From assembly GCF_000227135.1 (NCBI RefSeq), contig NC_018263.1, positions 611,601 to 675,600 of the forward strand: a stretch of DNA of 64,000 nucleotides. Direction: 5' to 3'. This document shows, piece by piece, positions 41,005-51,900 of this stretch; the first letter of the stretch is position 1; each line of letters begins with the position of its first letter. Below the pieces are notes generated by a model. It did no database searches, was not told where the DNA came from, and saw nothing but the letters and a program-made list of their open reading frames with translations. Source of the DNA: Leishmania donovani (lineage: Eukaryota > Euglenozoa > Kinetoplastea > Trypanosomatida > Trypanosomatidae). A program made the position numbers and the translations under genes.

Positions 41005-44000
41005 CTTCAAAATTAAAAGGTAGCTCGTAAAAAAGAGAAGAGAGTGAGGCGAAACGCGAGAGTGATTACAGAGAGATGCGAGAAACTGCCAAAGAAAAAA
41101 GGGCGGGGGAGAAAGAGAGCTGAAGAAACGGAGAGAAGATATATCCTGTACGTGTGTGTGTGTGTGTGTGTGGCAGAAAATGCAAGAGAAGCGAAAGAGA
41201 GAATCCTCGGAGGCGTGAAAGCAAGCAGCAGCAGATGAGATGGCGGGAGAGTAAACAACAGGAAAGGAAACGCAGAACAAAGCAGCGCACCATGAAGAGT
41301 TTGTAGAGAGGGACCGAGATTGGGCATGTGCGCGAATCGCGGCTCAAGACACACGCAGATGCGCATGCAGGACCGCATATAGTGGGAAAGACAGGAAATC
41401 AGGGATCTCGTGGTATCATCGGCGGTCCACACACATATTCGAGCGCAGCTGTCCATCACGTACAAGGCGCCCTTGTTTGTCCTCGTGCAGATACGCTTCC
41501 CGCAAACGCACGCACTTCAACTTCCTCTTCTGTTATCTGTGGCCCCTCCAAAGACGTATCACGGCGTGCAGTTAAGGTGTGTCGCCAGCGTCCTGGGGAA
41601 GTGCGGTCAAGGTGGCCCGGTTTCGCCTCACGGATGCTGCGGCACTTGTACCATTGCTCGCGGCTAACGTGCAGCGGCTTCTCGCTTCCATCCCTTCTCG
41701 AGGGTCAATGCGTCCTCTCGGCAGGGAATCGGGAGAAACACGGCGTTGCGCGCGGCGCTGTTCGCGCAAAGGGAAGGCAATATTAAAGCAGGGTTGCAAC
41801 GCGGCTAAAAACGAGCCGCGCGCACAAGTGCGCTTCGGCACCGAGCAGAGTAGCCTCGTCAAACCAGCAGCAGCAGCAGCAAGCAGCAGCAGCGCGGGCA
41901 AAAGCGAGCGGGAATGCCGCCGCCAAGCAGCCAGCGCCGTCATCATGCCGCACACGCTCCTCCAACACCAAAAGAGAAGGCAAGATAGAAAGCCAACGTA
42001 ACGTCCTCAGCCATAACGAGCCTCGAAGAAACGCGTCTCATACGTCGTCCGTGCCCCTGTCGGCAGCACCAAAGGCAGCTGTTGTTTACGTTGCCTCTGC
42101 ACCACTTCCGCCGCAGTGAACAAAGGAGGCTATGTGTCCCCTTCTCGCCTTTTCTCCATCTCGGAGCAGCACACCACCACCACCACCCAGACGCCTGGGT
42201 TTGCAGCATCACGGCCTCTCGCACGGAAGGTCTATACACATCGCGCGCCGGCCTTGCGCTTAGCATGTCACGCGTTCTTCTTTTCATCGCTAAGAATTCG
42301 AGGAAAAACACACTTGCGGCACCGTGCACAACCGTCTCGCCGTGCACGTGGGCCGTTACCATGACTGCCGCGAGGTGCAACCACTACTCCGGCTTCACGG
42401 TCCCGATGTGGTAAGCCGTACCCTCACACACGAAAAAAAAAGAACCTGAAACCACATCATATGTCGACACGCCAGCCAGCCGCTCTCCGTGATCTTTCAA
42501 GCGTTCGGGTGGGCCTCGCCCCACCTCATCTTCGTTGTTTCTTCGCCCGTTGCGCGGCAACAAACTACCACGAGAGCAGCAGCCCATCATGGGTGTTCCC
42601 TTCACGTGCTCGCCGTCAAGAGGTCGATCCATCTGCGCTGTCATCTCCCCTCCTCCTCCACTGGTGTGCTCCTTCCACCTCCAATGCCTAAACATCCGTG
42701 AGGATGCCTCTTGTTGGCTTGCACAACTTGCTCAAAACAGCGAGACTAGTCGGAGAAGTAGACAGTGCGTGGAACCCTCCACCGTCACTGCCAACACCTC
42801 CCAAAACGTCACCCTTGTCTTCGAAACCGCTGACAGCCCCGTCATTATCCCCCCTCGTGTGCGCGTGTACACTCATACGCAAGGGTCGCTGGTGCGTCGC
42901 TCTTGTCGTATATGGCGCGGGCGCGTAGATGCGGCACGTTCCTGTCCCCCCCCCCCCAAAGGAAAACGACCGTGCACGCAGTCTAAGCTCCGCACGCCTA
43001 TTCTACCCACTACCACCACCACCGACTCACATACCCTTCTTGCACGACATACGTGACGTCTGCGCCTTTCGCCATCGTCGTACTAGCGTGCAGCAGATCA
43101 CTTTCCGCATTAAAGATAGAAGAGGAGAAGACACCGGGTGAGTTGGATGCCGCACAGGGTGAACCACGCCACCAACTCCGACCTTCTCCTACGTTCCACG
43201 GCCGCTACTCGCACCGCAGAACAACAGTGAAAAAGAAGAGAAAAGAAGGAAGATGCTTCTAGGGTACGTCTGTTAGGGGTATTTAAGGGCCGCGGCGTTA
43301 GCATGTGTGGCTACGTGAGCGAGTGTGCAATGGTCCTCGGGGAGAGGACGGTGCTTGGTGTACCCAACAGCACCTGGATATCATGGAGCGGGGGGATGGT
43401 GCTCGCGCGAAAAATAAAAATCCTTCACACCCATGTACACCGGCACGCACCCGGATGCAGGAGAGAGACGAAAAAGGAGAGATCACGTTCGCAGCACCAG
43501 TAACTCTCTTTCCCGAGTCTCACGCAAGACACACACAGACGCTGATCCTTCCGGCCTCTGTCTTCGCATCACTGGCACACTCGCAGCCGCATTGCACGCC
43601 AACAGGCGGCGCGATTTCTCCCTGTATTTCTCCCCCATTCCTCTTCGAGAGGAAGAGTGAATGCCGCGCACACGCAGTAGCACACATACACACACACATG
43701 CCCACTTATCAAGTAGCACATGGAGCCGCGGCACCCGCGGCACCGCACGCGCACCCCAATCTCCGGAAGACGGTCACGTGCTCAAGGACTCGAGCACCTT
43801 TTTTTCTTTTTTTGAACGCTTTCTTTGTGTTTCTGCCATTCTGTTCATTTCAGCACATGATAGTTGCTTTTTACTCGATCTCACAGAGGAATAAAAACGA
43901 GATGTACACACACACACAAAAACACAACCCCATAGTGAGAGCGAAAGATGGTCGATGAAAAGAGACGAAGGTCTTTCAAACAAAACAAAATCATAAAACA

Positions 44001-45634
44001 AAACTCTTGTTAAAAAAAAAAAAAAAACAGAAACGCAGACAGAGATAGAGAGGCTGATGAATAAACGCGCGTGTATGCCTGTGCGTGTCACAAAGAGCTT
44101 GTCAACACTTCACGGTGCAAACGGGAAACGGGAAAAAAAAGAAAGGCGATGCGCCGCAAGACGCACACAGACACAGACAAGCACTGTTTTTCTCCACCTC
44201 CCTACCTGTGAGGCAGGGAGGTGAAGTGGGCAGGAGAGAACCACCTCGACTCCTTCGATGGTAGCCTCACACGCGTGGGGGGCCGTACTTTTTCTTATTT
44301 GGAGTCGACAGTCGCCTTCTGCTCTCCTACCACCTGCATCGAAAAAAAAAAAAGGCGCATCCTCACACTCGCACTGCTGCTTTCTTTTTCCAATGCGCGT
44401 AGGCGCGAGCGTGTGTTCGTACCCGCTTCCTTTTTCGATGTGAGAGGGAGCCTGATCTTCGCTTCTCGTGAAAAGAGTGAAGTGCGCAACGCCGTGGACG
44501 CAGAGAGAGTCAGACCCGGCGCTTCTGTAAATGTCGAAACAAAAAAGGGGGCTTTGCGAGCGTGTTGCACGTCACTCTTTCATCCGCCTCACCTCCTAGT
44601 CGGTGACCTCCATTTGGTATGCGGAGCGACCAATCTGTTCCTTCCTATCTTGCTGTCTCCTCCCTTGACGGTTGTGGTTTTTTCTTCCGAGGTCCAGTCA
44701 GGTACTTGCTGCTGTTACGCACGCAGTGCAACCCCCCCCCCCCGTCGTCGTCATGGACGGACTGCGTTTGCTTATTTCTTTTTGCCCATCCTCACGCCCT
44801 CTTTTGCTTTTTTTTTGATCGGCGTTGGATATCGAGAGGGAAGCGCGAAAGAAAAAAAAAACACGAAAATCATCTCTCCTTTAGTTGTCGTGGCAGGTCC
44901 TTAGGTGGATCTTGCACACACACACACACACAGACACGCACACGCGCACACGTGGAATGAGACAGAGAGGTGGAAAGCACCCAGAACAACGGAGACATGC
45001 GAGAATAGAAACAAGGAAATCGCATGACTCCCAAACGCTTTCTTTATATACACACACCTTATTCGCGCGGCGGTGGAGTTGTGTGGTTCTACTAGCCATC
45101 AAAAGGTCGTGGAGGAGCGGAAAGGTGAAGGCGGTGCAGTGGACCGGTCATCGTTCGCTTCATTCTCGTTTTCATCTCTCGCTTCGAAGCGGGGCGGAGG
45201 AGGAGCAGCAGCAGCAAAGACCCGTAACAGAGGACGAGAGATGGAGAGAGGGTGGAGGGGGTGGAGGACGGCAAGGGAAGGGGAAGCAGGTGTGAGAAGG
45301 CAACAGAGAAAAACAGAGAGGTAGACGAGCACACATATGCGGCTCTCTCACCTGTTTTCAAGCGCCATGGCGTCACTACACGACATGCTCTACTGTTTGT
45401 ATATAACACAGCAATCCCCTCCCCTTCCCTCTCCCCCCCCCAACACACGCACGCAGTTCGCTTTAGATTGCCTCCACTCCGCCTTTGTCATCGCTGGCTT
45501 TTCGTTCACTCATGGCTGCACGTCACCCCTTGCATCCGCGCACGCTTCTTCGTCACCTTATCTGCTTATGTGAAACTCTTGCATTCCACTCAGAACACCC
45601 GTTTCGTTCATACTTTCAGCTTTTTCGTTTCGCT
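41005..45634. other. Intergenic between the six-knuckle gene and HEXBP
   Basis: About 4.6 kb. Two pyrimidine tracts upstream of the six-knuckle gene (about 41020-41125 in sense) precede candidate AGs near 41024 and 41087. A (GT)n tract lies at 41152-41172. A more balanced block (41400-43200) includes CAG-type triplets near 41865-41893 and short frames on both strands, none protein-like. From 43780 on, T-rich and A-rich runs dominate. The 3' UTR of HEXBP should lie here. Confidence 0.6.
41152..41172. repeat. (GT)n microsatellite
   Basis: Perfect GT units on the plus strand, in the leader region upstream of the six-knuckle gene. Confidence 0.9.
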
Positions 45635-46450
45635 TTAGCTGCTGGGGCAGTCACGGCTGATGTGGCCGGCCTCGCCGCACTTGTAGCACGTGCGGTCACC
45701 GCCGCCGCGGGAACCGCCATAGCTGCCACCGGCCTCCGGGCACTCGCGGCTGATGTGGCCAGGCTTGCCGCACTTGTAGCACGTGCGGTCACCGCTGCCA
45801 TTGCTCCCGGCGCTGGGGCATTCGCGGCTCATGTGGCCCGACTCCCCGCACTTGTAGCACTTGCGGTCACCCGCGCCGCTGTACCCGCCCTGACCGTTGG
45901 GGCAGTCACGACTGATGTGGCCGGCGTCGCCGCACTTGTAGCAAGTGCGGTCACCCGCGCCGCTGTACCCGCCCTGACCGTTGGGGCAGTCACGGCTGAT
46001 GTGGCCGGCGTCGCCGCACTTGTAGCACGTGCGATCGCCACCGTAGCCGCCCTGCGCGCCGCTGCGGCCGCGCTTCTGGCCGTACCCACCGCGGCTTCCA
46101 CCCTGGCTGCTGGGGCAGTCACGACTGAGATGACCCTCCTGGCCGCAGTTGTAGCACTCGAAGCCCTTGGCCGCACCCGGCTTCGCGGAGTTGGGGCAGT
46201 CACGGCTCATGTGGCCGGCCTCGCCGCAGCGGAAGCACGTCATGGCTCCAGCGGCGCCGGATCTAGCCTCGTTCGGGCACTCGCGGGTCATATGGCCCTC
46301 CTCGCCGCAGCGGAAGCACGTCGTGCTGCGCCCGTCACCCTTGGAGTCGGCCTCGGGGCACTCGCGGGCGTAATGGCCCTCCTTACCGCAATTGCGGCAG
46401 CTGGTGCTGCTCTCGGTGCGCGGACGCTTGACGTCTTCGGTTTCGGACAT
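45635..46450 (-). CDS. HEXBP: HEXBP, nine-knuckle DNA-binding protein
   Basis: 271 aa, the same length as the described Leishmania HEXBP. That protein was found by its binding to a hexanucleotide repeat in the gp63 locus and binds single-stranded nucleic acid. Nine CCHC knuckles are visible, beginning CRNCGKEGHYAREC, then CFRCGEEGHMTREC, CFRCGEAGHMSRDC, CYNCGQEGHLSRDC, two of CYKCGDAGHISRDC, CYKCGESGHMSREC, CYKCGKPGHISREC and CYKCGEAGHISRDC. Gly/Ser/Tyr-rich spacers separate them, including an RGGYGQKRGRSG stretch that is a plausible arginine-methylation site. The N-terminus (MSETEDVKRPRTES) has a short basic patch. A splice acceptor lies 52 nt upstream. Close but not identical to L. major as I remember it. 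Confidence 0.97.
   Translation of the reverse strand: MSETEDVKRPRTESSTSCRNCGKEGHYARECPEADSKGDGRSTTCFRCGEEGHMTRECPNEARSGAAGAMTCFRCGEAGHMSRDCPNSAKPGAAKGFECYNCGQEGHLSRDCPSSQGGSRGGYGQKRGRSGAQGGYGGDRTCYKCGDAGHISRDCPNGQGGYSGAGDRTCYKCGDAGHISRDCPNGQGGYSGAGDRKCYKCGESGHMSRECPSAGSNGSGDRTCYKCGKPGHISRECPEAGGSYGGSRGGGDRTCYKCGEAGHISRDCPSS
45875..46042 (-). repeat. Tandem 84-bp repeat inside HEXBP (knuckles 5 and 6)
   Basis: Two adjacent 84-bp units encode the same 28 residues, DRTCYKCGDAGHISRDCPNG followed by QGGYSGAG. They differ at only a few bases, mostly silent. This is more alike than any other pair of knuckle units in the gene. Confidence 0.8.
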
Positions 46451-47519
46451 GATTGCGGGGTATCAAGTAGGATGGAAAGGTGGGGCAGTGGTACTGGTGG
46501 TGCTCGATGACAGACGGAGGAGAGAGAATGCGAAAGACAGAAGGCAGAAGCAACAAAAGGTGTGAAGGTGAGCCTAGAGAAAACTTTAAAGAATGTACGT
46601 TACTGCAGGAACGCGTGCGTGTGCCGTTGGCGTGTGCGCGCGTGGGGAGAGCGCACGCCCACGCAGTCACAAGCATGGGGGTGTTAACGCGAAGAATAAA
46701 AAAGGGAAGGGAAGAGAAGAGAGGAAAATATGAAAAGGCGGAGAGCACACCGTAGCAGATATGGCCTCTATAGTCAGGGGAGAGGATCACTTGACAACTT
46801 CGGCTGCACGCATCACGAGGAGGCATCCCGTGGTGGCCCATATTGAGCCTGTGCCGTAGAGGAGCCCGCGAGCGGGAGAGAAGCCCTCGGAGGGGGAGGG
46901 AAAGAGGAGGGCGCATACATGAGGGGTCCCGTATGTGTGTGCGTGTGGCAGAACCCCTACGATGCTCGGCACCCGACCGGTTACAAAGCGCATGCTCTGG
47001 AGGTTGGCTATGCTCTTTTCCTCTGGTTTGGTTTTTGCGCGGGGGGGGGAGAGCTGCGCTTTGAACAGCCCTCAGCCACAAACGCACGACCACGAAAGGC
47101 TCTGCATAAACCGTCAGAAAAAAAGAGACACGGTACACACACACACACACACAATACTCGTGCCCCTCCACAGGCAGAACAGCATGTGAGAGAATGCCCA
47201 CATGCGCCACCGCGCAGGAAAGAAAACAAACAGAAGAGCATCACGGTGTCCTCTCATCAAAAGGGAGAAGACAGACAGGCAGACCAACATTGCCGGAGGA
47301 GGGGGAGAGAGGGGAGGGACAGCGCAGAGCGTGTCATCCTCCATGGAGCCGCAGGGCACATAATAACTACAACAGAGAGAGCATCGAGCGTGAACGGGCG
47401 AAATGCGAGGGGCGCGAGCGCCTGGGGGAGGGTGGAGGCGCCAGCACGCGATCTGCACATAGGAAGCAACTCCGCACCCCCGCCTCCCCCTGTCCGCCCA
47501 GGCGTAGGTTGGTCTTTCC
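46451..47519. other. Intergenic between HEXBP and proteasome beta5
   Basis: About 1.1 kb. It includes the HEXBP leader, a GC-rich block at 46780-47050 of unknown nature and a CA tract at 47134-47152. No gene is seen. Confidence 0.6.
46503..46560 (-). promoter_or_regulatory. Spliced-leader acceptor of HEXBP
   Basis: A long sense T/C-rich run (including TTCTCTCTCCTCCGTCTGTC) is followed by ATCGAG with AG at 46504-46503. The 52-nt leader contains no other ATG. Confidence 0.6.
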
Positions 47520-48428
47520 CTACTGGGACGGAAAGTAGCGGTCGTAGAGCTTCGTCTGGTCATCGCGCGAGATCTTGGTCCAGCCCTTCTCGTGCACGTG
47601 GTACACTGTCACGATACCGCCAGAGGCGCCATCGCGGTACGTCGCGTGGAAGATGGAGCGGCGCGCCAGGTCGCACGCATCCTCGACAGAGAGGTCCTTG
47701 CGGTAGCCCGTGTCAAGCACACCGTAAGCGTAAATGGAGCCGGAGCCGACACTGAAGAGGTCCTGTTTCACGCGAGAGCCCTTGTCGTCCACGTAGTAGA
47801 GCGAAGGGCCAAACTGATCCCAGCCGGCCAGCATCGTGCCCATCGAAAGTCCGTGGTTGCGGTAGGCGTACGTGATGTTCGCCAGAATCTTGCTCGCCGC
47901 CGCGACGGTGATGCGGCTGCCGTTGCGCAACTCCCACAGGCGGCACTCCATACCAAGCACGCGCTCCCAGTATTGGCAATCGGCTGCACCACCAGCAAGC
48001 GTACCCAGTAGGTAGTCGTTGATCTCCAGGACCTTCAGCACCGTCTGTGATGCGATGTACTGCCCCGTCGACGCACGCGAGTCGACGGCAACGATGATGC
48101 CGCCGTTGAAACGGAAGGCGAGGGTCGTCGTACCCTTCTTCATGTCAATCTTTGGGATTGCTCGCGGCACTGGGCACGACGCCGTCAGCGTCCAGCAACG
48201 GTTCTCGCCGTGGAGGTAGCGGCTGGAGTCGAGCGGGTCGGCCGTCACAGCATCGCAGGAAGCCGGCGATCTTTCGGTGGTTTGCTGTGGAGCGCGTCTG
48301 TAGGAGCACAGTGACAGCGGTTCCTCCAGCGTGTCCTCATCCATGTTGTGGTACGTAAAGGGGCCCACCCTCGGGCAGTCGTCCAACGTGAAGTTGGACG
48401 ACATGACGGACTCGAAATCAGCGAACAT
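47520..48428 (-). CDS. 20S proteasome beta5 catalytic subunit (chymotrypsin-like)
   Basis: 302 aa precursor. The mature catalytic domain begins at Thr100 in KKG/TTTLAF, after a 99-residue propeptide that must be removed autocatalytically. The active-site set is intact: Thr1 (T100), Asp17 (D116 in VAVDSRAS) and Lys33 (K132 in QTVLKVLEI), plus [25 protein letters not shown] and [10 protein letters not shown], which are typical of beta5/PSMB5. It gives the proteasome its chymotrypsin-like activity, the activity blocked by recent antileishmanial proteasome inhibitors that bind at the beta4-beta5 interface. The frame is open 31 codons upstream, but [13 protein letters not shown] at 48428 follows a pyrimidine tract and AG and is preferred. 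Confidence 0.96.
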   Translation of the reverse strand: MFADFESVMSSNFTLDDCPRVGPFTYHNMDEDTLEEPLSLCSYRRAPQQTTERSPASCDAVTADPLDSSRYLHGENRCWTLTASCPVPRAIPKIDMKKGTTTLAFRFNGGIIVAVDSRASTGQYIASQTVLKVLEINDYLLGTLAGGAADCQYWERVLGMECRLWELRNGSRITVAAASKILANITYAYRNHGLSMGTMLAGWDQFGPSLYYVDDKGSRVKQDLFSVGSGSIYAYGVLDTGYRKDLSVEDACDLARRSIFHATYRDGASGGIVTVYHVHEKGWTKISRDDQTKLYDRYFPSQ

Positions 48429-49398
48429 GACGCTGCTGGCAGATGAGTTGCTACTACCACACAAATCAGGTCGACGGGCGAGTGGGAGGAACAAAGTGGG
48501 GAGGCAAAATGTGGGAGGCACGCACGCACTTGAGGAAATCTTGTGTATCGAGAGCTAAACTGTTGCTGTGCTGTGTATGGCGGCTCTCGCTGTTATTGTT
48601 TTTTCCTTCGTGGCTCCTCTTTTGGTTCGCGTTGATGCTGCTGACGTGTGCGGTTCGGTCAAGTGCCGACGTGCAACACACAAGCAGTGAACGGAGGAGG
48701 GGGGAAGAAAGTGCGGTGAGGAGTGACGCGGAGAACAGCAAAACGGCAACCAATGTCGTCGATGTCCAGCAAACAAACGAGGACGACGCCCCGCAACGAA
48801 AAAAAAAGGAAAACAATAGGCGCGCACCACACATTCAAACACGCACACACGCAAGCAAGTAAGAAAAAAAGGAGTGGGGGAGAGAGAGGGCAATGGATGG
48901 CAGAGAGAGAGAGCACGCATGTGCACACCGCTACGCTCCCAGAGAGTTGAGTTCAACAGAAACTCGGCAGAAAGAGGCGTTTTGGAGGAGGATTACACTG
49001 AAGACGAGATGAGAGAGAGGGGGTTGCTGCACTTGACAAGAGTGGCACAGAGGCAGCAGTCCCCTTTTTCCTAGTCATGATTTTCTTCCCTGCTTGTCTG
49101 TGCAGCTGGTTATCCGACGACCATGCTTTCTGACAGCGAGCACGCACGAGAGATGTCACAATGGAAGTTTGCGCAGTTGTCATTACAGATCGTACTCCCT
49201 CTCCTGGTTGACACGTAGTCCCTGCAGACAAGGAAGCCGGGTGCGACGGGCTACGCCACACGCACAGGCAAAGTGACTATGCTTAACGGTGTGACGGCCG
49301 GCGCGGCGCGCGCAGCAGACAACGCCCAGTCACATCAACCCCCCCCCACAAAAAAAAAAACAGATGTGAAGGCCACCACCGGCAAAGCCCCGCACACC
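48429..49398. other. Intergenic between beta5 and the pseudouridine synthase-like gene
   Basis: About 1 kb. Sense C/T-rich sequence near 48475-48520 and AGs near 48445-48462 serve beta5. The rest is purine-rich or mixed with no gene. Confidence 0.6.
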
Positions 49399-51900
49399 TC
49401 AGCGAAAGGAAGTGATATCCTCGACAATAGCGTCCTCGTCCTCTTCCTCATCCGCGTCTGCAAAGGGTGCGGCTGCGCCATCGACGGTCACATCCCCCAC
49501 ACTCCTGCGGCACGATTCTTTGGGGAAGTCGTCTGGAAGCGGAAGCATATCATCACGCAGGTGCCTCGCACGTCGCAGCAGTTGTGCCCGCTGCTCCGCC
49601 AGTGTCTGCAATTCGCTCGACTCGAAGTTCAGCGCATCTTTGACCTCTTCGTAGGTGTAGTTGTCGAGCTCCTCAAGTTCCTTTGGCGTGAGCTCTCGGT
49701 GCTGGCACAGTCTGCGAAGCCGCGAAACTCGCTGGCGGCGAAAGTATGGCCAATCGCGCTCAACGAACGGCTGCCAAACGGCGCCGAGGTGCTGCGAGTA
49801 GAACGGCGGGATGGTCACCTCGCGAACGGAGCCGACGGCGAGGTTGGACAGGGCAAAGGGCCCGAACGAGATGCGTCCGCCACGCTCCACCGTGCGGCCG
49901 AGATGCTGCATCAGGTGCGCGATGGGCATCGATTCGCCACGCACCTTGACCTTGACCGAGTAGCGCGACTTGGTGGCAGGGTTGACGAAGAACTCTGCGT
50001 TGCGATAGAGGCGCCCGTTGATTTGAATACCCTCTGTGTTGAGCTTGTGCACAAGGACAGGGTCAAAGGCTGGCCGGACGCGCAGCAGGTAGGTCCTCTG
50101 CACCATCGACTTGGGGTTCTCCAAGAAGCGCGAAAGCTCACCGTCGTTCGTGAGGAGGAGGATGCCGTGAGCCCGCATGGGCAGCGAGCCGACCGGGACC
50201 AGGTGGTCCATACCGAGGATGCGCGCATGCTTGGTGATGAGAGTGCGCCCCGCTGCATCGTTGCGGGAGACGATTACGTGGGCTGGCTTATGGTATATCC
50301 ACAGCCGCGGCGGCGCAAAGCGCAAGCGGGACTGGTGCCCGGCAACGTGCACGTCGTCCTGTGCCTGCACTAGACGGAATGGGTTGCGTTCCGTCACGTT
50401 GTTAACACGCACCTGCCCACTCGCGATGATGGCGGCCGCCTCGCGTCGACTGCAGAAGCCGGCTCGAGGTAAGGTGCGCAGGAGGTGCACGAAGCCAGCC
50501 CGCTCAACCCCTTCGGCCGAGACGCTCGCACCGTCCCCCGTCCCGAAAACTGAGGCGCGACGTCCGGTGTTGGCGGCGATGGCAACCAAGCGACGCAGTG
50601 GATCGTGCGGGGAGGCGCCCGGCACGGAGTCGTCGGTGCCGCTCACGGCCTGCATTGCATTGGCAACCCGGGCAGGTGCCACCCCGTCTTGCAGAATGGC
50701 CCTGTCGCAGGTCCCACGTCGTGCATCGTCCCGCGCCGCGTCGCCCAGCAGCGTTGCCTTCTCTTCCTCCTCTTCTTCCTTCGGCACCAGATCAGCCAAG
50801 GTAGTGGCGGCAGCGCCGCTGCGCAGCTGTGCAACTTTGCGCTGCAAGGCGGCCGGCGTTGGTTGCAACGTTGCAACTCGACCGCCAGCCTCCACCCCCG
50901 CGGCTTCGCCTTGCTGAGCCAGCATGAGAAGCTCCCCGGCGGGGCGGTGGCGAAGCCGCTGCGGCAGAAACGTCTCGCTGCGCTCCTCTCGCAGCTTTCT
51001 CGCCCTGAGCTCCATCAGCCGCTCTCGCAGCATGTCAGTCAGCTGCACAGGGGTGTCCCCAAACTCTCGATACGCCCCAGCATCGCCGCGGTCGCCCTCA
51101 ATCGTTTGGTCGGCCGGTGCCGCGTTGCTCTCCGTTGCCAGGTTAAGCCCGCCGTGTCGGCGCGCATTTCCACCGGTGAGCTTGAGGATGTCTGGGGAGT
51201 CGCGCTCCGCCGCGTCGCGGGCGCTGCCGTATGCGCCGCTCCTCAGCTTGTCCGACATGCCGCCGCGTACGTCAAGGCTACCCTCGTCGAAAAACGACCC
51301 GAGTCCGCTCTCCCGCCGCTCCCTCTCAGCACGCTTCCCTGGCGTCACAATGCCATCGGCGTTCACCTCATGCGTTGTGTCGTGCCAGCGGCGAGCACGA
51401 CTCTCCTCGGCGGCCTCTGCGGATGCTGGGACGGCTTTGAGGTGCGCCATTGCACGAGGAAAGTACTTCTCCACGTCGGCTATGTCCTCTGCCGCGCTAA
51501 TGTCGAGCGAGTGCGGCAGAGGCGCTGCATCGACATCGGGAAGGGTCGCTGGCTGTGGCGACGACGTAGAGGAGCGAGTCGTGATACGCCGTGGCGGGCG
51601 CCGTTCCCTCCGGAGACGGCGACGTGAGCCTCCGCGGCGCTCTCTGCGACTTTCCTGAGACGAAGAGGAGCGACGGGGCTCACCTGCAATGTTACTGGAG
51701 CTTCCCTGGCTGTTCGTGGCGTTGTCCCGAGGGCTCGCAGTCTGCGCAGTGGAACTTGGGAGAGGTGTTTCCGCTCCTCTCGTAGTGCCCCACCGCACTG
51801 ATGCTGCCCCTCCAAAGTGCAACCGACACACGGTGCGGTCTGCGAGGCAGCACCTTGCTGCCTGCCTTGGGAGCAGCGCAGATAGCAGCGACGACCGCAT
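49399..51900 (-). CDS. RsuA/RluB-family pseudouridine synthase homologue, catalytic Asp missing
   Basis: 833 aa. The N-terminus (MRSSLLSALLPRQAARCCLA) is basic, hydroxylated and lacks acids, as in a mitochondrial targeting peptide. Residues about 60-430 are long, Arg/Ser-rich and non-conserved. An S4 RNA-binding domain follows (about 470-515: RAGFCSRREAAAIIASGQVR), then a synthase domain (about 530-700: IYHKPAHVIVSRND, GILLLTNDGELSRFLENPK, VQRTYLLRV). In this family the catalytic motif reads GRLD..T.GLLL; here it reads GSLPMRAHGILLL, so Arg and the catalytic Asp are Ser and Pro. The protein is probably a non-enzymatic RNA-binding factor; a role with mitochondrial rRNA is inference. The tail is acidic. 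The 44-codon upstream extension lies before the splice acceptor (AG at 51933-51932), so the ATG at 51900 is used. Confidence 0.87.
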   Translation of the reverse strand: MRSSLLSALLPRQAARCCLADRTVCRLHFGGAASVRWGTTRGAETPLPSSTAQTASPRDNATNSQGSSSNIAGEPRRSSSSQESRRERRGGSRRRLRRERRPPRRITTRSSTSSPQPATLPDVDAAPLPHSLDISAAEDIADVEKYFPRAMAHLKAVPASAEAAEESRARRWHDTTHEVNADGIVTPGKRAERERRESGLGSFFDEGSLDVRGGMSDKLRSGAYGSARDAAERDSPDILKLTGGNARRHGGLNLATESNAAPADQTIEGDRGDAGAYREFGDTPVQLTDMLRERLMELRARKLREERSETFLPQRLRHRPAGELLMLAQQGEAAGVEAGGRVATLQPTPAALQRKVAQLRSGAAATTLADLVPKEEEEEEKATLLGDAARDDARRGTCDRAILQDGVAPARVANAMQAVSGTDDSVPGASPHDPLRRLVAIAANTGRRASVFGTGDGASVSAEGVERAGFVHLLRTLPRAGFCSRREAAAIIASGQVRVNNVTERNPFRLVQAQDDVHVAGHQSRLRFAPPRLWIYHKPAHVIVSRNDAAGRTLITKHARILGMDHLVPVGSLPMRAHGILLLTNDGELSRFLENPKSMVQRTYLLRVRPAFDPVLVHKLNTEGIQINGRLYRNAEFFVNPATKSRYSVKVKVRGESMPIAHLMQHLGRTVERGGRISFGPFALSNLAVGSVREVTIPPFYSQHLGAVWQPFVERDWPYFRRQRVSRLRRLCQHRELTPKELEELDNYTYEEVKDALNFESSELQTLAEQRAQLLRRARHLRDDMLPLPDDFPKESCRRSVGDVTVDGAAAPFADADEEEDEDAIVEDITSFR

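Noticed and set aside
41572..42001. Overlapping 127- and 140-codon frames on both strands
   Set aside because: Neither resembles a known protein. The region contains CAG-type triplets that keep several frames open at once.
46780..47050. GC-rich block between HEXBP and beta5 that might be a retroposon remnant
   Set aside because: It differs in composition from its flanks, but no stretch was familiar enough to support a call.
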